In this document: positions 45,061 through 54,265 of the stretch, one piece after another
Layout of the letters: each line of letters starts with the position of its first letter
How positions within the stretch are numbered: the first letter of the stretch is position 1
Origin: Rhodonellum psychrophilum GCM71 = DSM 17998
GTDB taxonomy: Bacteria; Bacteroidota; Bacteroidia; Cytophagales; Cyclobacteriaceae
DNA length: 64,000 nucleotides
NCBI RefSeq assembly: GCF_000381545.1
Contig: NZ_KB906680.1
Coordinates: forward strand, 1 to 64,000
Reading direction: 5' to 3'
Notes under the pieces: generated by a model
The model's input: only the letters and a program-made list of their open reading frames with translations
Databases searched by the model: none
What the model was told of the DNA's origin: nothing
Position numbers and translations under genes: made by a program

Positions 45061-46704
45061 TTACCAGAACACGATGTATAGTGCTGCTGTAATCCCTACA
45101 ATGATAAAAGCACCAATCTTGAAAGCTGTACTGGTTTGGAACAGGTCTTTGGAGATTTCAATGCTATTTGGATGGTCTTTGCCTTTTCCTTCTACCAAAC
45201 TGATGATAATCATCAAGGAGGCTAGAACCAAGAAAACAACCCCCATCCTATCCAGGAATGGAAGATTTGGGAAGCCTATTTTGAGCACAACCGAAAGCGG
45301 AATGCTCAATGCTGCTGCTGTCAAGGCCGCATTGGAAGTGGTTTTTTTCCAGAAAACCCCGAAAAAGAAGATGGCAAAAACACCTGGACTGATAAATCCG
45401 GTATATTCCTGGATAAACTGGAAGGCCTGATCCAATTGTCCCAATGCCGGGGCAACAAGTGCAGCCACAATAAACGCAACTGCCGCGGTAATCCTTCCCA
45501 CTTTTACTTGCTTGGTTTCAGACGCATTCTGACCAAAATATTTCTTGTAAATGTCCATGGTGAAAATCGTGGAAGTACTGTTCGCCATCGAAGCAAGCGA
45601 AGAAACAATCGCAGCAGTCAAGGCTGCAAATGCCAATCCTTTCAAGCCCGTAGGCAACAACTGCAACAAGGTAGGATAAGCCCTATCCGATTTGATGATG
45701 CCTGTCACAGGATCTTTCATCGATTCGACAAACCCTACATCAATCCCATTCTGTACAATCACAAATGCTGCAATTCCTGGAATAACGACGATCAAGGGCA
45801 TCAACAATTTCAGGAAACCTGCGAAAATCATCCCTTTTTGCGCCTCATCCAAATTCTTTGCCGCCAAAGCCCTTTGGGTGATGTATTGGTTAAATCCCCA
45901 ATAACTCAGGTTGGTAATCCACATGCCCCCGACCAAAACGGAGATGCCGGGAAGATCTTGATAAGCATCCCTTGTGCCTCCCTGTCCGTCAGGAATCATC
46001 ATTTCACCTCTGGAAAGGATCATGGAGAAATGTCCGGGAACTTCATTTCTCAACAAAGTAATTCCATCCCAAGCGCTGCCCGATCCCACCATCGTCAATG
46101 CGATGTAGGTCGTGGCCAATCCACCCGCAACCAAAAAGAAAACCTGAACGACATCTGTCCAGGCAACTGCCTTCAAACCACCATAGATGGAATAAACCAT
46201 GGCAAAAGCCGCTAAACCAAGGATCCCGTAAACCATTGGCACATTCAATATCGTGTTCAAACTTAAAGCACCCAGATAAAGGACAGAGGTCAAGTTGACA
46301 AAAACGTACAACAACAACCAGAAAATGGCCATCGTGGTCCTAACCCTTGTATCGTATCGGTCAAGCAAAAATCCAGGCATTGTATAAATACCCTTTTTCA
46401 TGTAAATCGGCAGGAAGAAAATCGCAACCACCAACAAGGTTATCGCCGCCATCCATTCGTAAGTGGAAATGGCCAAACCCAGGGCAAATCCAGAACCCGA
46501 CATCCCGATAAACTGCTCAGCAGAAATGTTGGATGCGATCAGCGATGCCCCTACAGCCCACCAAGGAAGTGCTTTAGAGGCAAGGAAATAATCCTGTGAG
46601 TTTTTGACATGGCCTTTTTTCTCCCTGGAGACAAAAAGACCCATGCCGATAATGAGTAGGCAATACCCTATGAATACTGCTAGGTCTAAAGGTTCTAATA
46701 ACAT
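45061..46704 (-). CDS. Sodium/xylose symporter (SSS family, SglT-like)
   Basis: The product is 547 residues with about 14 membrane helices. Signatures are the N-terminal SQDYFLASKALPWWAVGASLIASNISAEQFIG and the sugar-transporter region YGGLKAVAWTDVVQVFFLVAGG. The family moves sugar with Na+ across the inner membrane; being first in an operon with xylB and xylA points to xylose. Preceded by a candidate TAnnTTTG box. No outer-membrane importer is linked to it. Confidence 0.93.
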   Translation of the reverse strand: MLLEPLDLAVFIGYCLLIIGMGLFVSREKKGHVKNSQDYFLASKALPWWAVGASLIASNISAEQFIGMSGSGFALGLAISTYEWMAAITLLVVAIFFLPIYMKKGIYTMPGFLLDRYDTRVRTTMAIFWLLLYVFVNLTSVLYLGALSLNTILNVPMVYGILGLAAFAMVYSIYGGLKAVAWTDVVQVFFLVAGGLATTYIALTMVGSGSAWDGITLLRNEVPGHFSMILSRGEMMIPDGQGGTRDAYQDLPGISVLVGGMWITNLSYWGFNQYITQRALAAKNLDEAQKGMIFAGFLKLLMPLIVVIPGIAAFVIVQNGIDVGFVESMKDPVTGIIKSDRAYPTLLQLLPTGLKGLAFAALTAAIVSSLASMANSTSTIFTMDIYKKYFGQNASETKQVKVGRITAAVAFIVAALVAPALGQLDQAFQFIQEYTGFISPGVFAIFFFGVFWKKTTSNAALTAAALSIPLSVVLKIGFPNLPFLDRMGVVFLVLASLMIIISLVEGKGKDHPNSIEISKDLFQTSTAFKIGAFIIVGITAALYIVFW

Positions 46705-46742
46705 AAGTAAACGAGGTTGGGGTTATTTGATTTTGAGAATTT

Positions 46743-46750
46743 CAAAGATA
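46743..46750 (-). promoter_or_regulatory. -7 promoter box TATCTTTG for the xyl operon
   Basis: A minus-strand TAnnTTTG match 39 bp before the symporter ATG. TTTG boxes lie nearby (catagTTTGaaaag), but none at the exact 19-bp spacing. The operator found near GH43, GH30 and lacI is not present here. Confidence 0.4.
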
Positions 46751-46768
46751 AACTTTTCAAACTATGAT

Positions 46769-47094
46769 TTTGAAGTTTTTTGATAATTATGCTGGACATT
46801 CCCATACGATCTTAAACAAAACCTTCTCTTTATAAGGGAAAAAAGGAGGTGCTCCCAATATAATCGATTCATTTTTTATTTTTAGTTTGTTTTTATTTCA
46901 CTATCCCAACAATACCATAGATTTGCTTGAATTGAAAATCTCTTAAAATACTGGACGCTAATGCTTGAAACCCACAGGTGAATTGCTCTCCAACCACAGT
47001 TTTGTACCCTCACAGACCTGAAGACAAGAATTTGAGAAACAAATAGAAATGCCTATCTCATAAGTCTGTTTCTCCTCAGACCAGATTTCTTGTA
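46769..47094. other. Intergenic region between the xyl operon and uxuA
   Basis: No gene. A 64-codon minus-strand frame overlapping repeat O is not credible. It presumably holds the upstream control region for the xyl operon, but no operator could be identified. Confidence 0.35.
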
Positions 47095-47268
47095 TTCCAC
47101 CCGTATGGTGCATTGCCCATTCAGTACCAGCCTGAAATCCCTTGATGATCAACGTTCCTTTACAATTTTTGGCGTCATGCTCATATCTTCAGGAATTAGT
47201 CTTCCAGTGATGTGAATTTCTTTCAGTTTCGACCCCATTTGGAAATCCAATGCATATTTCGGGGTTTA
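47095..47268 (-). repeat. Dispersed repeat copy O abutting the uxuA stop codon
   Basis: Reverse-oriented, 174 bp: ttccacccgtatggtgcatt at the right end, gtttcgaccccatttggaaat and aatgcatatttcggggttta at the left end. The last bases include the TAA stop (47266-47268, minus) of uxuA, so the element ends exactly at the gene. Confidence 0.7.
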
Positions 47269-48432
47269 TTGGTTCTGGGAGGACAAAATCCCCAACTCCA
47301 ATCCTCTCAGTTCTGCCAGCCCCTTCAATCTTCCGATGGCCGAATAGCCGGGGTTGGTGATTTTTTCGAGGTCATCCAGCATTTGATGTCCATGATCAGG
47401 TCGGAAAGGGATCGGCTCGGAACGTTCTTGGTTGAGCCGCACCAATTCCCGCATCACCGTCACCATATCCACATCGCCTTCCAAGTGGTCCGATTCATGA
47501 AAATTTCCCAAAGCATCCTTTTTCACATTTCGCAGGTGGGCAAAATAAACCCTGCCTCCAATGGTCCGCAATATTCTGGGAAGGTCATTGAAAGGTCCAG
47601 CACCCAATGAACCTGTACAGAAGCAAATGCCATTGAAAGGTTTATCCACCTCTTCGAGTATCCATTGGAGATCTTCGAGGTTGGAGGCGATCCTAGGCAG
47701 ACCCAAAATCGGGAAAGGTGGATCATCGGGATGCAGCGTCATCTTGATCCCTTCTTCCTCACAAACATCTGCAATGGATTCCAGGAAATAAGCAAGGTTT
47801 TTCCTCAAGCCCAATTTCCCGATGGGCCGGTAAATTTCCAGGCTTTCCCTAAGGGATTCCACACTGACGCTGCCTTCGGTGGGCACGCCCATGCAGACGA
47901 CTTCTTCGAGTTGTCTTCTTTTTTCATTGTCAAATTCGTCCAGCCTTTTTAGCAGTTCCGCATTTATTTCGGGGGAGTAACTTTTTTCTGCCCCTGCCCT
48001 TTTCAATATATGTTGGTCAAAGAAAGCAATGTCCGTCCAATCAAAATAAAGTGCCTTTGCCCCATTGGGCAACGCATAGGCAAGGTCCGTTCGGGTCCAA
48101 TCCAAGACCGGCATGAAATTGTAACAGATGGTTTTGAGTCCACAAGCAGCAAGATTCCGAAGGCTAATCCGGTAGTTTTCCAGATAGTGCTCCACATCCC
48201 CATTTCGGGTTTTGATGGCTTCGTGAATCGGCAAACTCTCCACGATCACCCATTCCAAACCAGCAGCTTCGATCATGTTTTTGCGTTCCATGATCTGATC
48301 TTCTCGCCAGATTTCTCCATGTGGCAACTGATGCAAAGCGGACACTACGCCCGAAGCGCCAGCCTGACGGATATCGGACAAGGACACCGGATCATTTGGT
48401 CCGTACCAGCGCCAAGATTGTGTTAACTTCAT
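47266..48432 (-). CDS. uxuA: Mannonate dehydratase
   Basis: From ATG 48432 the product is 388 residues; ATG 48453 would add seven. The start MKLTQSWRWYGPNDPVSLSDIRQAGASGVVSALH is highly typical. Further blocks are MTLHPDDPPFPILGLPRI, CFCTGSLGAGPFNDLPRI, HLRNVKKDALGNFHESDHLEGDVDMV, and the late RPDHGHQMLDD, which provide the metal site of this TIM-barrel enzyme. It converts D-mannonate to 2-keto-3-deoxygluconate in glucuronate breakdown. Placed beside GH30 and GH67 genes, it would handle glucuronate released from glucuronoxylan. The uxuB and uxaC partners are not in the window. Confidence 0.97.
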   Translation of the reverse strand: MKLTQSWRWYGPNDPVSLSDIRQAGASGVVSALHQLPHGEIWREDQIMERKNMIEAAGLEWVIVESLPIHEAIKTRNGDVEHYLENYRISLRNLAACGLKTICYNFMPVLDWTRTDLAYALPNGAKALYFDWTDIAFFDQHILKRAGAEKSYSPEINAELLKRLDEFDNEKRRQLEEVVCMGVPTEGSVSVESLRESLEIYRPIGKLGLRKNLAYFLESIADVCEEEGIKMTLHPDDPPFPILGLPRIASNLEDLQWILEEVDKPFNGICFCTGSLGAGPFNDLPRILRTIGGRVYFAHLRNVKKDALGNFHESDHLEGDVDMVTVMRELVRLNQERSEPIPFRPDHGHQMLDDLEKITNPGYSAIGRLKGLAELRGLELGILSSQNQ

Positions 48433-48667
48433 AGAACCTTTTTTATTGATCATTCTAAAATCTTACTTTATACTTTTTGTGTTTGCCCAAGGAAATCTTG
48501 ACAGCCATGCGCATTTGACTATTCCCTGGATTCATTTTGCTGGCAGATTCAAATTGCATTTTTACCCTTCATCTTGGATGCAATTGTTGGAAGCGTTTCC
48601 CAATTGGATCAAGACCGTTTTTCCAGGAATTGACCCTGACAAGCATTCCTCCTTTCAAGCCACTCCA

Positions 48668-50056
48668 TCAAATATCAGCTACGATCGTGGTGATGGAGTT
48701 TTGGGTGATTTTGATGGAGGAATCCGGACTAAGGTTTTTGATTTCTTGAAAGTAAATCCCCTCGGTACTCTGAAACCCCTTAAGACCACTTACCACTTTG
48801 TCCTTCACTTTAATTTTGTAATCCAATTCCCGCGAATCGGGATTGAGAATCACATAGGTGATTTGGGTTCCCGCAGGGTTGATATAGGCAGACACCTCCA
48901 GGGAAGTGATGCTGGAAGTCACCTCAATCCTCCGATATCCCTTGTGGATAAATTTAGAGAAATGTTTGATCAAATGATAGTAACCGGTGGTATTGTAATT
49001 TCCGGAGGCATCGATATTGATCAAGGGGAAATCTGTCCGGTTGGGATCACCCCAGACCAACTCCCAATAAACATAGGCCGAAGCATTGGCCAATGTCAGG
49101 GACCTGTGGATGAATCTTCCGGTCTTGAACCAAGACATATTGGAATATTCCGTCATGATATTGGGTTTGTTGCCAAATCTGGTTTTGATATCTCCCAACC
49201 ATAGGTCTGTGTGCTCGATCTGTGTGCCCTCGTTGAAGTTGTAGGGATGCCAGCCATAATGGGAAATGTAATCCTTCTGGGCAAGGAAGGGCATGAAATT
49301 GCTCCAAGCGGTTTGGTTTTCGGTTTCGGGACCTATCAATTTCGGGACTTCCGCTCTGTTTTTTATTTTCTCCCAAACACTTTCGATGGCTTTGTCATAG
49401 CCTGCCATGGCTTCATTTTCTGTTGCGGCCCATGCGCAGGTTGTCCAGCCAGCGTTGACATAACCCGGTTCATTCTGGATGCTCAGGTAATCCGGCGAAA
49501 AGGCAATATTGTCCAAAATATCTTCCCAATATTGGGCAAACTCGGTGTACATAAACCGATCTCCATCTTTTCTCAGCGTTCCTTCCCTTAAATTGTCATT
49601 GCTTTTCAAGGCTGCTGGAGGTCCCCAGGAAGACAGCATGACTTCAATATCCGGGTTGCGGGTTTTGGCTTTTTCATAAAAAACATTGGTGGCGTTGAAC
49701 ATCGTGAGGTCACCGTTGCTGACCATTTGTTCCGGCGATTTATTGTTGGGATAATCACTTGGGTAGTACCAGTTTTTTAGCCGGAGGATATCAATTTCCA
49801 AATCATCAAAAATCAATGCATAGATTTCCTCCGATTTGGGACTGGAAACGATCCGATCACTCCACCAGGTCAATGCTCCCCCAAAACCGATCATTTCCTG
49901 ATGGGTCACGTTGGGATTGGCAAGGATATCAGCGGTGGCAGCAGGTGGTGAAGTTGGGCTTGGATTGGGTGCTGGATCCACGGAGATTTCGGCGCCACAA
50001 CCCACGGCGCCCAGGGCAAGAATAAAAAAGAAAGTATTTATTAAACTAAACTTCAT
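48668..50056 (-). CDS. GH30-family glycosidase, probable (glucurono)xylanase, lipoprotein
   Basis: The product is 462 residues. MKFSLINTFFFILALGAVGC is a lipoprotein signal, then a Pro/Ser/Thr-rich linker (PAPNPSPTSPPAAT). The barrel starts HQEMIGFGGALTWW, typical of GH30. The acid/base is in LSIQNEPGYVNAGWTTC, and the nucleophile is in NIMTEYSNMSWFKTG. The C-terminal beta-domain ends VSAYINPAGTQITYVILNPDS. Bacterial GH30 subfamily enzymes cut xylan next to methylglucuronate; this fits the neighbouring GH67 and uxuA genes. A LacI-type operator lies about 220 bp upstream of its start. Confidence 0.9.
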   Translation of the reverse strand: MKFSLINTFFFILALGAVGCGAEISVDPAPNPSPTSPPAATADILANPNVTHQEMIGFGGALTWWSDRIVSSPKSEEIYALIFDDLEIDILRLKNWYYPSDYPNNKSPEQMVSNGDLTMFNATNVFYEKAKTRNPDIEVMLSSWGPPAALKSNDNLREGTLRKDGDRFMYTEFAQYWEDILDNIAFSPDYLSIQNEPGYVNAGWTTCAWAATENEAMAGYDKAIESVWEKIKNRAEVPKLIGPETENQTAWSNFMPFLAQKDYISHYGWHPYNFNEGTQIEHTDLWLGDIKTRFGNKPNIMTEYSNMSWFKTGRFIHRSLTLANASAYVYWELVWGDPNRTDFPLINIDASGNYNTTGYYHLIKHFSKFIHKGYRRIEVTSSITSLEVSAYINPAGTQITYVILNPDSRELDYKIKVKDKVVSGLKGFQSTEGIYFQEIKNLSPDSSIKITQNSITTIVADI

Positions 50057-50128
50057 GTTATATTGATTTTAAAAATAGAAAAACAGCAGATGACTTTGTG
50101 AACCCCCGGAATGATCAAATACGGAGGA

Positions 50129-50165
50129 TTAAACCCTTGTTGTGCATTGCCAATTCTATCCCTCC
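50129..50165 (-). repeat. Dispersed repeat remnant (right end only)
   Basis: attaaacccttgttgtgcatt followed by gccaattct matches the first 35 bp of reverse copies. The rest is absent. Confidence 0.5.
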
Positions 50166-50273
50166 AATTGCTCCAATTTCCTGCCCTACGGCCGTGACAA
50201 GGTTGATTCGGCAATGGGAAGATGGTCAATTGGTACGATTTGCGCCCATAAACTTGAGGAAATCGATTTATTT

Positions 50274-50300
50274 TTGCAACCGATTTCATATTTTTATTTT
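50274..50300. promoter_or_regulatory. LacI-type operator upstream of GH30
   Basis: CAACCGATTTCATA continues to 50300 as a 24-base string that recurs identically at 50631-50654. The core AACCGATTTC also occurs in the palindrome at 30362. It lies 218 bp ahead of the GH30 start; no canonical promoter was seen between. Confidence 0.6.
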
Positions 50301-50628
50301 ATAAAAATTCAACAGCGGTTCAATCCTTCCAATTTCTTGAAATTAATAATTGGAATTTTGTTCCGTTATCCCACAAAACAGACGCTATTTTCAGTTTTTA
50401 AGATCGTTTAAGTAGAATTGACAATATTATCATCCTGGACAATCAAGCTTGACTTCTAAATCCCAACAGAATTGGACCGAGTTGCAGCATAGCTTTTAAG
50501 ACTTTAAATTCATTGCGCTCCATAAAAACCCTAAAACGATTTGCCGACAGAAAAATAATAGCTTTCTTTTATTCACTTTATAAACTCAAAAAATTGAATT
50601 GAGATCAAAAACAAAATAATAAATTTAA

Positions 50629-50645
50629 TACAACCGATTTCATAT
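50629..50645. promoter_or_regulatory. LacI-type operator upstream of lacI-GH67-GH10
   Basis: TACAACCGATTTCATA with central CG, seven bases upstream of the -33 box of the lacI promoter. Part of the 24-base repeat shared with 50277. Confidence 0.6.
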
Positions 50646-50651
50646 TTTTAT

Positions 50652-50682
50652 TTTGAAATAAAATTAAAATCAGATACTTTTG
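50652..50682 (+). promoter_or_regulatory. lacI-GH67-GH10 promoter (TTTG-N19-TACTTTTG)
   Basis: TTTG at 50652-50655, exactly 19 bp, then TACTTTTG at 50675-50682: a full match to the Bacteroidota vegetative promoter. The leader to the ATG at 50814 would be about 125 nt. Confidence 0.75.
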
Positions 50683-50813
50683 AAAACCACGCTTTTTCCC
50701 AGTAAAGAAGGAAAAGCGAATATTGAATAAAAAAGGTATCTTGATTTACCCAAGAGAATGCAATCAAAATCAATCAGGCACATGCTCCCGATAAAGCATT
50801 CCAATCAATAACC

Positions 50814-51848
50814 ATGGAAAAAGAAATAACCATCTACGACATCGCAAAGGACCTTGGTGTATCCCCCACCACCGTCAGCAGGGCCCTCAATAACCATCCG
50901 GCCGTCAAGGAAAAAACAAAAATGAGGATTTTTGAGGCAGCACTGAAAATGGGCTATCAATCCAATGTTTTTGCCGCCAACCTGAGGAGCAAAAAAACAC
51001 ACAACATCGGTGTGATTGTGCCCAGACTGAACAGCAGTTTCCAATCCTCGGTCATCGCTGGAATGGAAAAAGTGGCAACAGATGCGGGATTCAACCTGAT
51101 CATCAGTCAATCCCTTGAATCTTACGACAAAGAAATAGCCAATGTCCACACGATGTTTAACAGCCGGGTAGATGGACTTCTGGTCTCCTTGGCCGCCAAC
51201 ACCGAAAAGATCGACCACTTCAAGCCATTTATGAAAAAAGGCACTCCCGTTCTTTTCTTTGACAGGATCGCCGAGTGTGAGGATTGCACTGGAGTCACCA
51301 TTGACAACATCCAAGCTGCTTACAAAGCCACCAACCATTTGATAGAGCAGGGTTGCAAAAAAATCGTCCATGTCCTTGGCAATATCAAAATCAACGTCTA
51401 TGCGGATCGATTGAAAGGTTATAAATACGCACTATTGGACAAAGGCCTTGCCTTCGAAGACGCATTGGTTATCTACTCCGACCTCAATGAGGAAGCGGGA
51501 GAAGCTATAGTCAAAAAAATCATGGCTTTGAAACCATTGCCGGACGGCTTGTTTGTGTCTAACGATGCCTGCGCGGCGAGCTGCATCAGACACCTTAAAC
51601 TGGAAGGGATAAAAATCCCGGAAGACATCGCCGTAGTTGGTTTCAACAATGACGTCATTTCCAGATTGATCGAACCCAACATCACCACGGTTAACTATCC
51701 CGGATTTGAAATGGGAGAAGTGGCGATGAAAAACCTAATCAATCATTTGGAAGGGCAAACAATAGGGATTCTTACCAATACCAACAAAATCACCCTGAGA
51801 TCAGAACTGATCATCCGGGATTCCTCGAAACGAAAAAAAGAACAGTAA
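50814..51848 (+). CDS. LacI-family transcriptional regulator
   Basis: The product is 344 residues. The N-terminal helix-turn-helix and hinge read ITIYDIAKDLGVSPTTVSRALNNHP and ANLRSKKTHNIGVIVP. The periplasmic-binding-like effector domain follows (GLFVSNDACAASCIRHLKLEG, IAVVGFNNDVISRLIEPNITTV). It should bind a palindrome with central CG; three such sites with the core AACCGATTTC lie before GH43, GH30 and its own promoter. It starts the apparent operon with GH67 and GH10. The effector is probably a xylan-derived sugar; this is inference. Confidence 0.95.
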   Translation: MEKEITIYDIAKDLGVSPTTVSRALNNHPAVKEKTKMRIFEAALKMGYQSNVFAANLRSKKTHNIGVIVPRLNSSFQSSVIAGMEKVATDAGFNLIISQSLESYDKEIANVHTMFNSRVDGLLVSLAANTEKIDHFKPFMKKGTPVLFFDRIAECEDCTGVTIDNIQAAYKATNHLIEQGCKKIVHVLGNIKINVYADRLKGYKYALLDKGLAFEDALVIYSDLNEEAGEAIVKKIMALKPLPDGLFVSNDACAASCIRHLKLEGIKIPEDIAVVGFNNDVISRLIEPNITTVNYPGFEMGEVAMKNLINHLEGQTIGILTNTNKITLRSELIIRDSSKRKKEQ

Positions 51849-51934
51849 AATACATCAACCCAAACGATGTGATCCAACTGCTACGGAAGTTGGTGGAGCA
51901 TCCTCTCAAATCCTTAAAACCTAAACCCAAAAGC

Positions 51935-54076
51935 ATGAAAAAATCATTCCTAACCTTCACCTTGCTTTTGGCAAGTTACCTGCTGATGGCCAATGACGGT
52001 TACAAACTTTGGCTCCAGTATTACCCCTTGGAAAACCCCAAGAGTGAATACCGGGAAATCCTTGGAAATGCACGGGTACCCGGAGAATCCCCGACCCTAT
52101 CCATCATCAAAACAGAACTCGAAATTGCACGATCGGGATTTTTTGGCCCGGCCACGCTGCAAAAGGATAGCAATAGCCCAAAGTTGATCATTGCCCTTAA
52201 AGATACAGATCCGGCGATCAACAAAAATACCACACCTGAAGAAATGGCTGTATTGGGCGAGGAAGGTTACTTGATCAAAAAATTCAGCGAAGCGGGCCAA
52301 AACAAAATTCTGATCACCGCCAATTCGGAAATCGGTTTGTTGTATGGCACTTTCAAACTCTTGCAAACCATCCAGACAGGCGAACAAATCCCCAATACAG
52401 GACTTAGCAATTCCCCAAAAATCAAACATCGGGTACTCAACCACTGGGACAATCTCGACAGATCCGTAGAACGCGGCTATTCCGGTTCCAGTATCTGGAA
52501 CTGGCACCGTTTGCCCCGGCACATCGACCAGCAATACCTGGATTATGCCCGAGCCAATGCTTCTCTCGGGATCAACGGCGTCTCGGTCACCAATGTCAAC
52601 GCAAATGCCCTGGTTCTGACACCTGAATATTTGGCGAAAGCCAAAGCACTTGCCGATGCATTCCGTCCGTATGGCATCAAGCTTTACCTGACGGCACGGT
52701 TTTCTTCCCCAATGGAAATCGGTGGACTTCCCACCGCTGATCCCATCAACGCCGAAGTACAAGCTTGGTGGAAAGAAAAAACAAAGGAAATCTACCAATA
52801 CATCCCTGATTTTGGCGGCTTTTTGGTGAAAGCGGATTCTGAAGGACAACCGGGACCCCACAATTATGGGAGAACCCAAGCGGAAGGCGCCAATGTGCTT
52901 GCCGATGCGGTTAGACCCTATGGTGGAATCGTGATGTGGCGCGCATTTGTCTACAATGAAAAAACGCCCGATGACAGACACAAACAAGGGTACAATGAGT
53001 TTAAAAAAATCGATGGGGAATTCAGGGAGAATGTCATCGTCCAGGTCAAAAACGGAGCCATAGATTTCCAACCCAGAGAACCTTTCCATCCCTTATTTGG
53101 CGCTATGCCCAAGACGCCCTTGATGATGGAATTCCAGATCACGCAAGAATACCTGGGTCACGACACACACCTGGCATTTTTAGCCCCCATGTTTGAAGAA
53201 ACCCTGAAAAGTGACACCTATGCCAATGGAAAGGGAAGCTTGGTCAGCAAGGTAATCGACGGTTCCCTGCACAAATATCCCTTGACTGCCATGGCGGGCG
53301 TTGCCAATATCGGGACAGACCGCAACTGGACCGGACACCATTTCCATCAAGCGAATTGGTTTGCCTTCGGCAAGCTGGCATGGGATCCGGAAACGCGTTC
53401 TGCCGATATCGCCGAAGAGTGGCTGAAACTCACCTTCACTACCGATAAAAAATTTACAGAGCCCATTCAGAAAATGATGTTGGCCTCGCATGAAATGGTG
53501 GTCAACTACATGACCCCTCTGGGCTTGCACCACATCATGGCAAGGGGCCATCATTATGGACCTGGGCCATGGGTTACTGGTGGCGGAAGAGATGACTGGA
53601 CGGCTACCTATTATCACAAAGCAACCGAAAAAGGTGTTGGTTTTGACAGAACCGCATCAGGCAGCGATGCCTTGGGCCAATATGCCCCGGAAATCCAAAA
53701 AGAATGGGGAAACCTGAAAACTGCACCGGAAAAATTCTTGCTTTGGTTCCATCACTTGCCTTGGGACCACCGACTGGCCAATGGAAATACTTTGTGGGAC
53801 GGTATCGCACTGCATTACCAAAAGGGGGTCGAAGAAGCAAAAGCCAACGTAGCCATCTGGGAATCGATGGAAGCTCATGTAGATGCTGAAAGATTCAAAC
53901 ATGTACTTTCCTTTATGAAAATCCAAGCCGAAGAAGCTGTTTGGTGGAGAGATGCCTGCTTACTTTATTTCCAACAGTTTTCTAAAATGCCATTACCAGA
54001 TGGTGTGGACAAACCAGAACACGACTTGGATTACTACTTGAATTTCAATCCGAAATTTGTTCCTGGCAACGGTTGA
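51935..54076 (+). CDS. Alpha-glucuronidase, GH67
   Basis: From ATG 51935 (signal MKKSFLTFTLLLASYLLMAN) the product is 713 residues; the frame opens further upstream at 51869 but would bury the signal. Family blocks are YKLWLQYYPLE at the start of the mature protein, KHRVLNHWDNLDRSVERGYSG, GINGVSVTNVNANALVL, GFLVKADSEGQPGPHNYGRTQAEGANVLADA with catalytic acids, FQPREPFHPLFGAMPKTPLMMEFQITQEYLG, and GLHHIMARGHHYGPGPW. It removes (methyl)glucuronate from the non-reducing end of xylo-oligosaccharides. The signal peptide places it in the periplasm. It lies 86 bp after lacI. Confidence 0.97.
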   Translation: MKKSFLTFTLLLASYLLMANDGYKLWLQYYPLENPKSEYREILGNARVPGESPTLSIIKTELEIARSGFFGPATLQKDSNSPKLIIALKDTDPAINKNTTPEEMAVLGEEGYLIKKFSEAGQNKILITANSEIGLLYGTFKLLQTIQTGEQIPNTGLSNSPKIKHRVLNHWDNLDRSVERGYSGSSIWNWHRLPRHIDQQYLDYARANASLGINGVSVTNVNANALVLTPEYLAKAKALADAFRPYGIKLYLTARFSSPMEIGGLPTADPINAEVQAWWKEKTKEIYQYIPDFGGFLVKADSEGQPGPHNYGRTQAEGANVLADAVRPYGGIVMWRAFVYNEKTPDDRHKQGYNEFKKIDGEFRENVIVQVKNGAIDFQPREPFHPLFGAMPKTPLMMEFQITQEYLGHDTHLAFLAPMFEETLKSDTYANGKGSLVSKVIDGSLHKYPLTAMAGVANIGTDRNWTGHHFHQANWFAFGKLAWDPETRSADIAEEWLKLTFTTDKKFTEPIQKMMLASHEMVVNYMTPLGLHHIMARGHHYGPGPWVTGGGRDDWTATYYHKATEKGVGFDRTASGSDALGQYAPEIQKEWGNLKTAPEKFLLWFHHLPWDHRLANGNTLWDGIALHYQKGVEEAKANVAIWESMEAHVDAERFKHVLSFMKIQAEEAVWWRDACLLYFQQFSKMPLPDGVDKPEHDLDYYLNFNPKFVPGNG

Positions 54077-54265
54077 GGAATTTGTGGGACCAACATACAG
54101 TTGGTCCATTTTTGTATTGAATTGGCTTGAATCCTTCGTATTGGAACCAGTACATGGAACCAACTGGTCTCATGCGGATGTACTTTTCCAATCGATTCCT
54201 CTAAAAATCAATGACAAAGACAGCTCCTTAATTGCGAGATGATTTTAACCCTATCCTTCTTTACG

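Noticed and set aside
52097-53089. 330-codon minus-strand frame opposite GH67
   Set aside because: Antisense shadow of an unambiguous alpha-glucuronidase.
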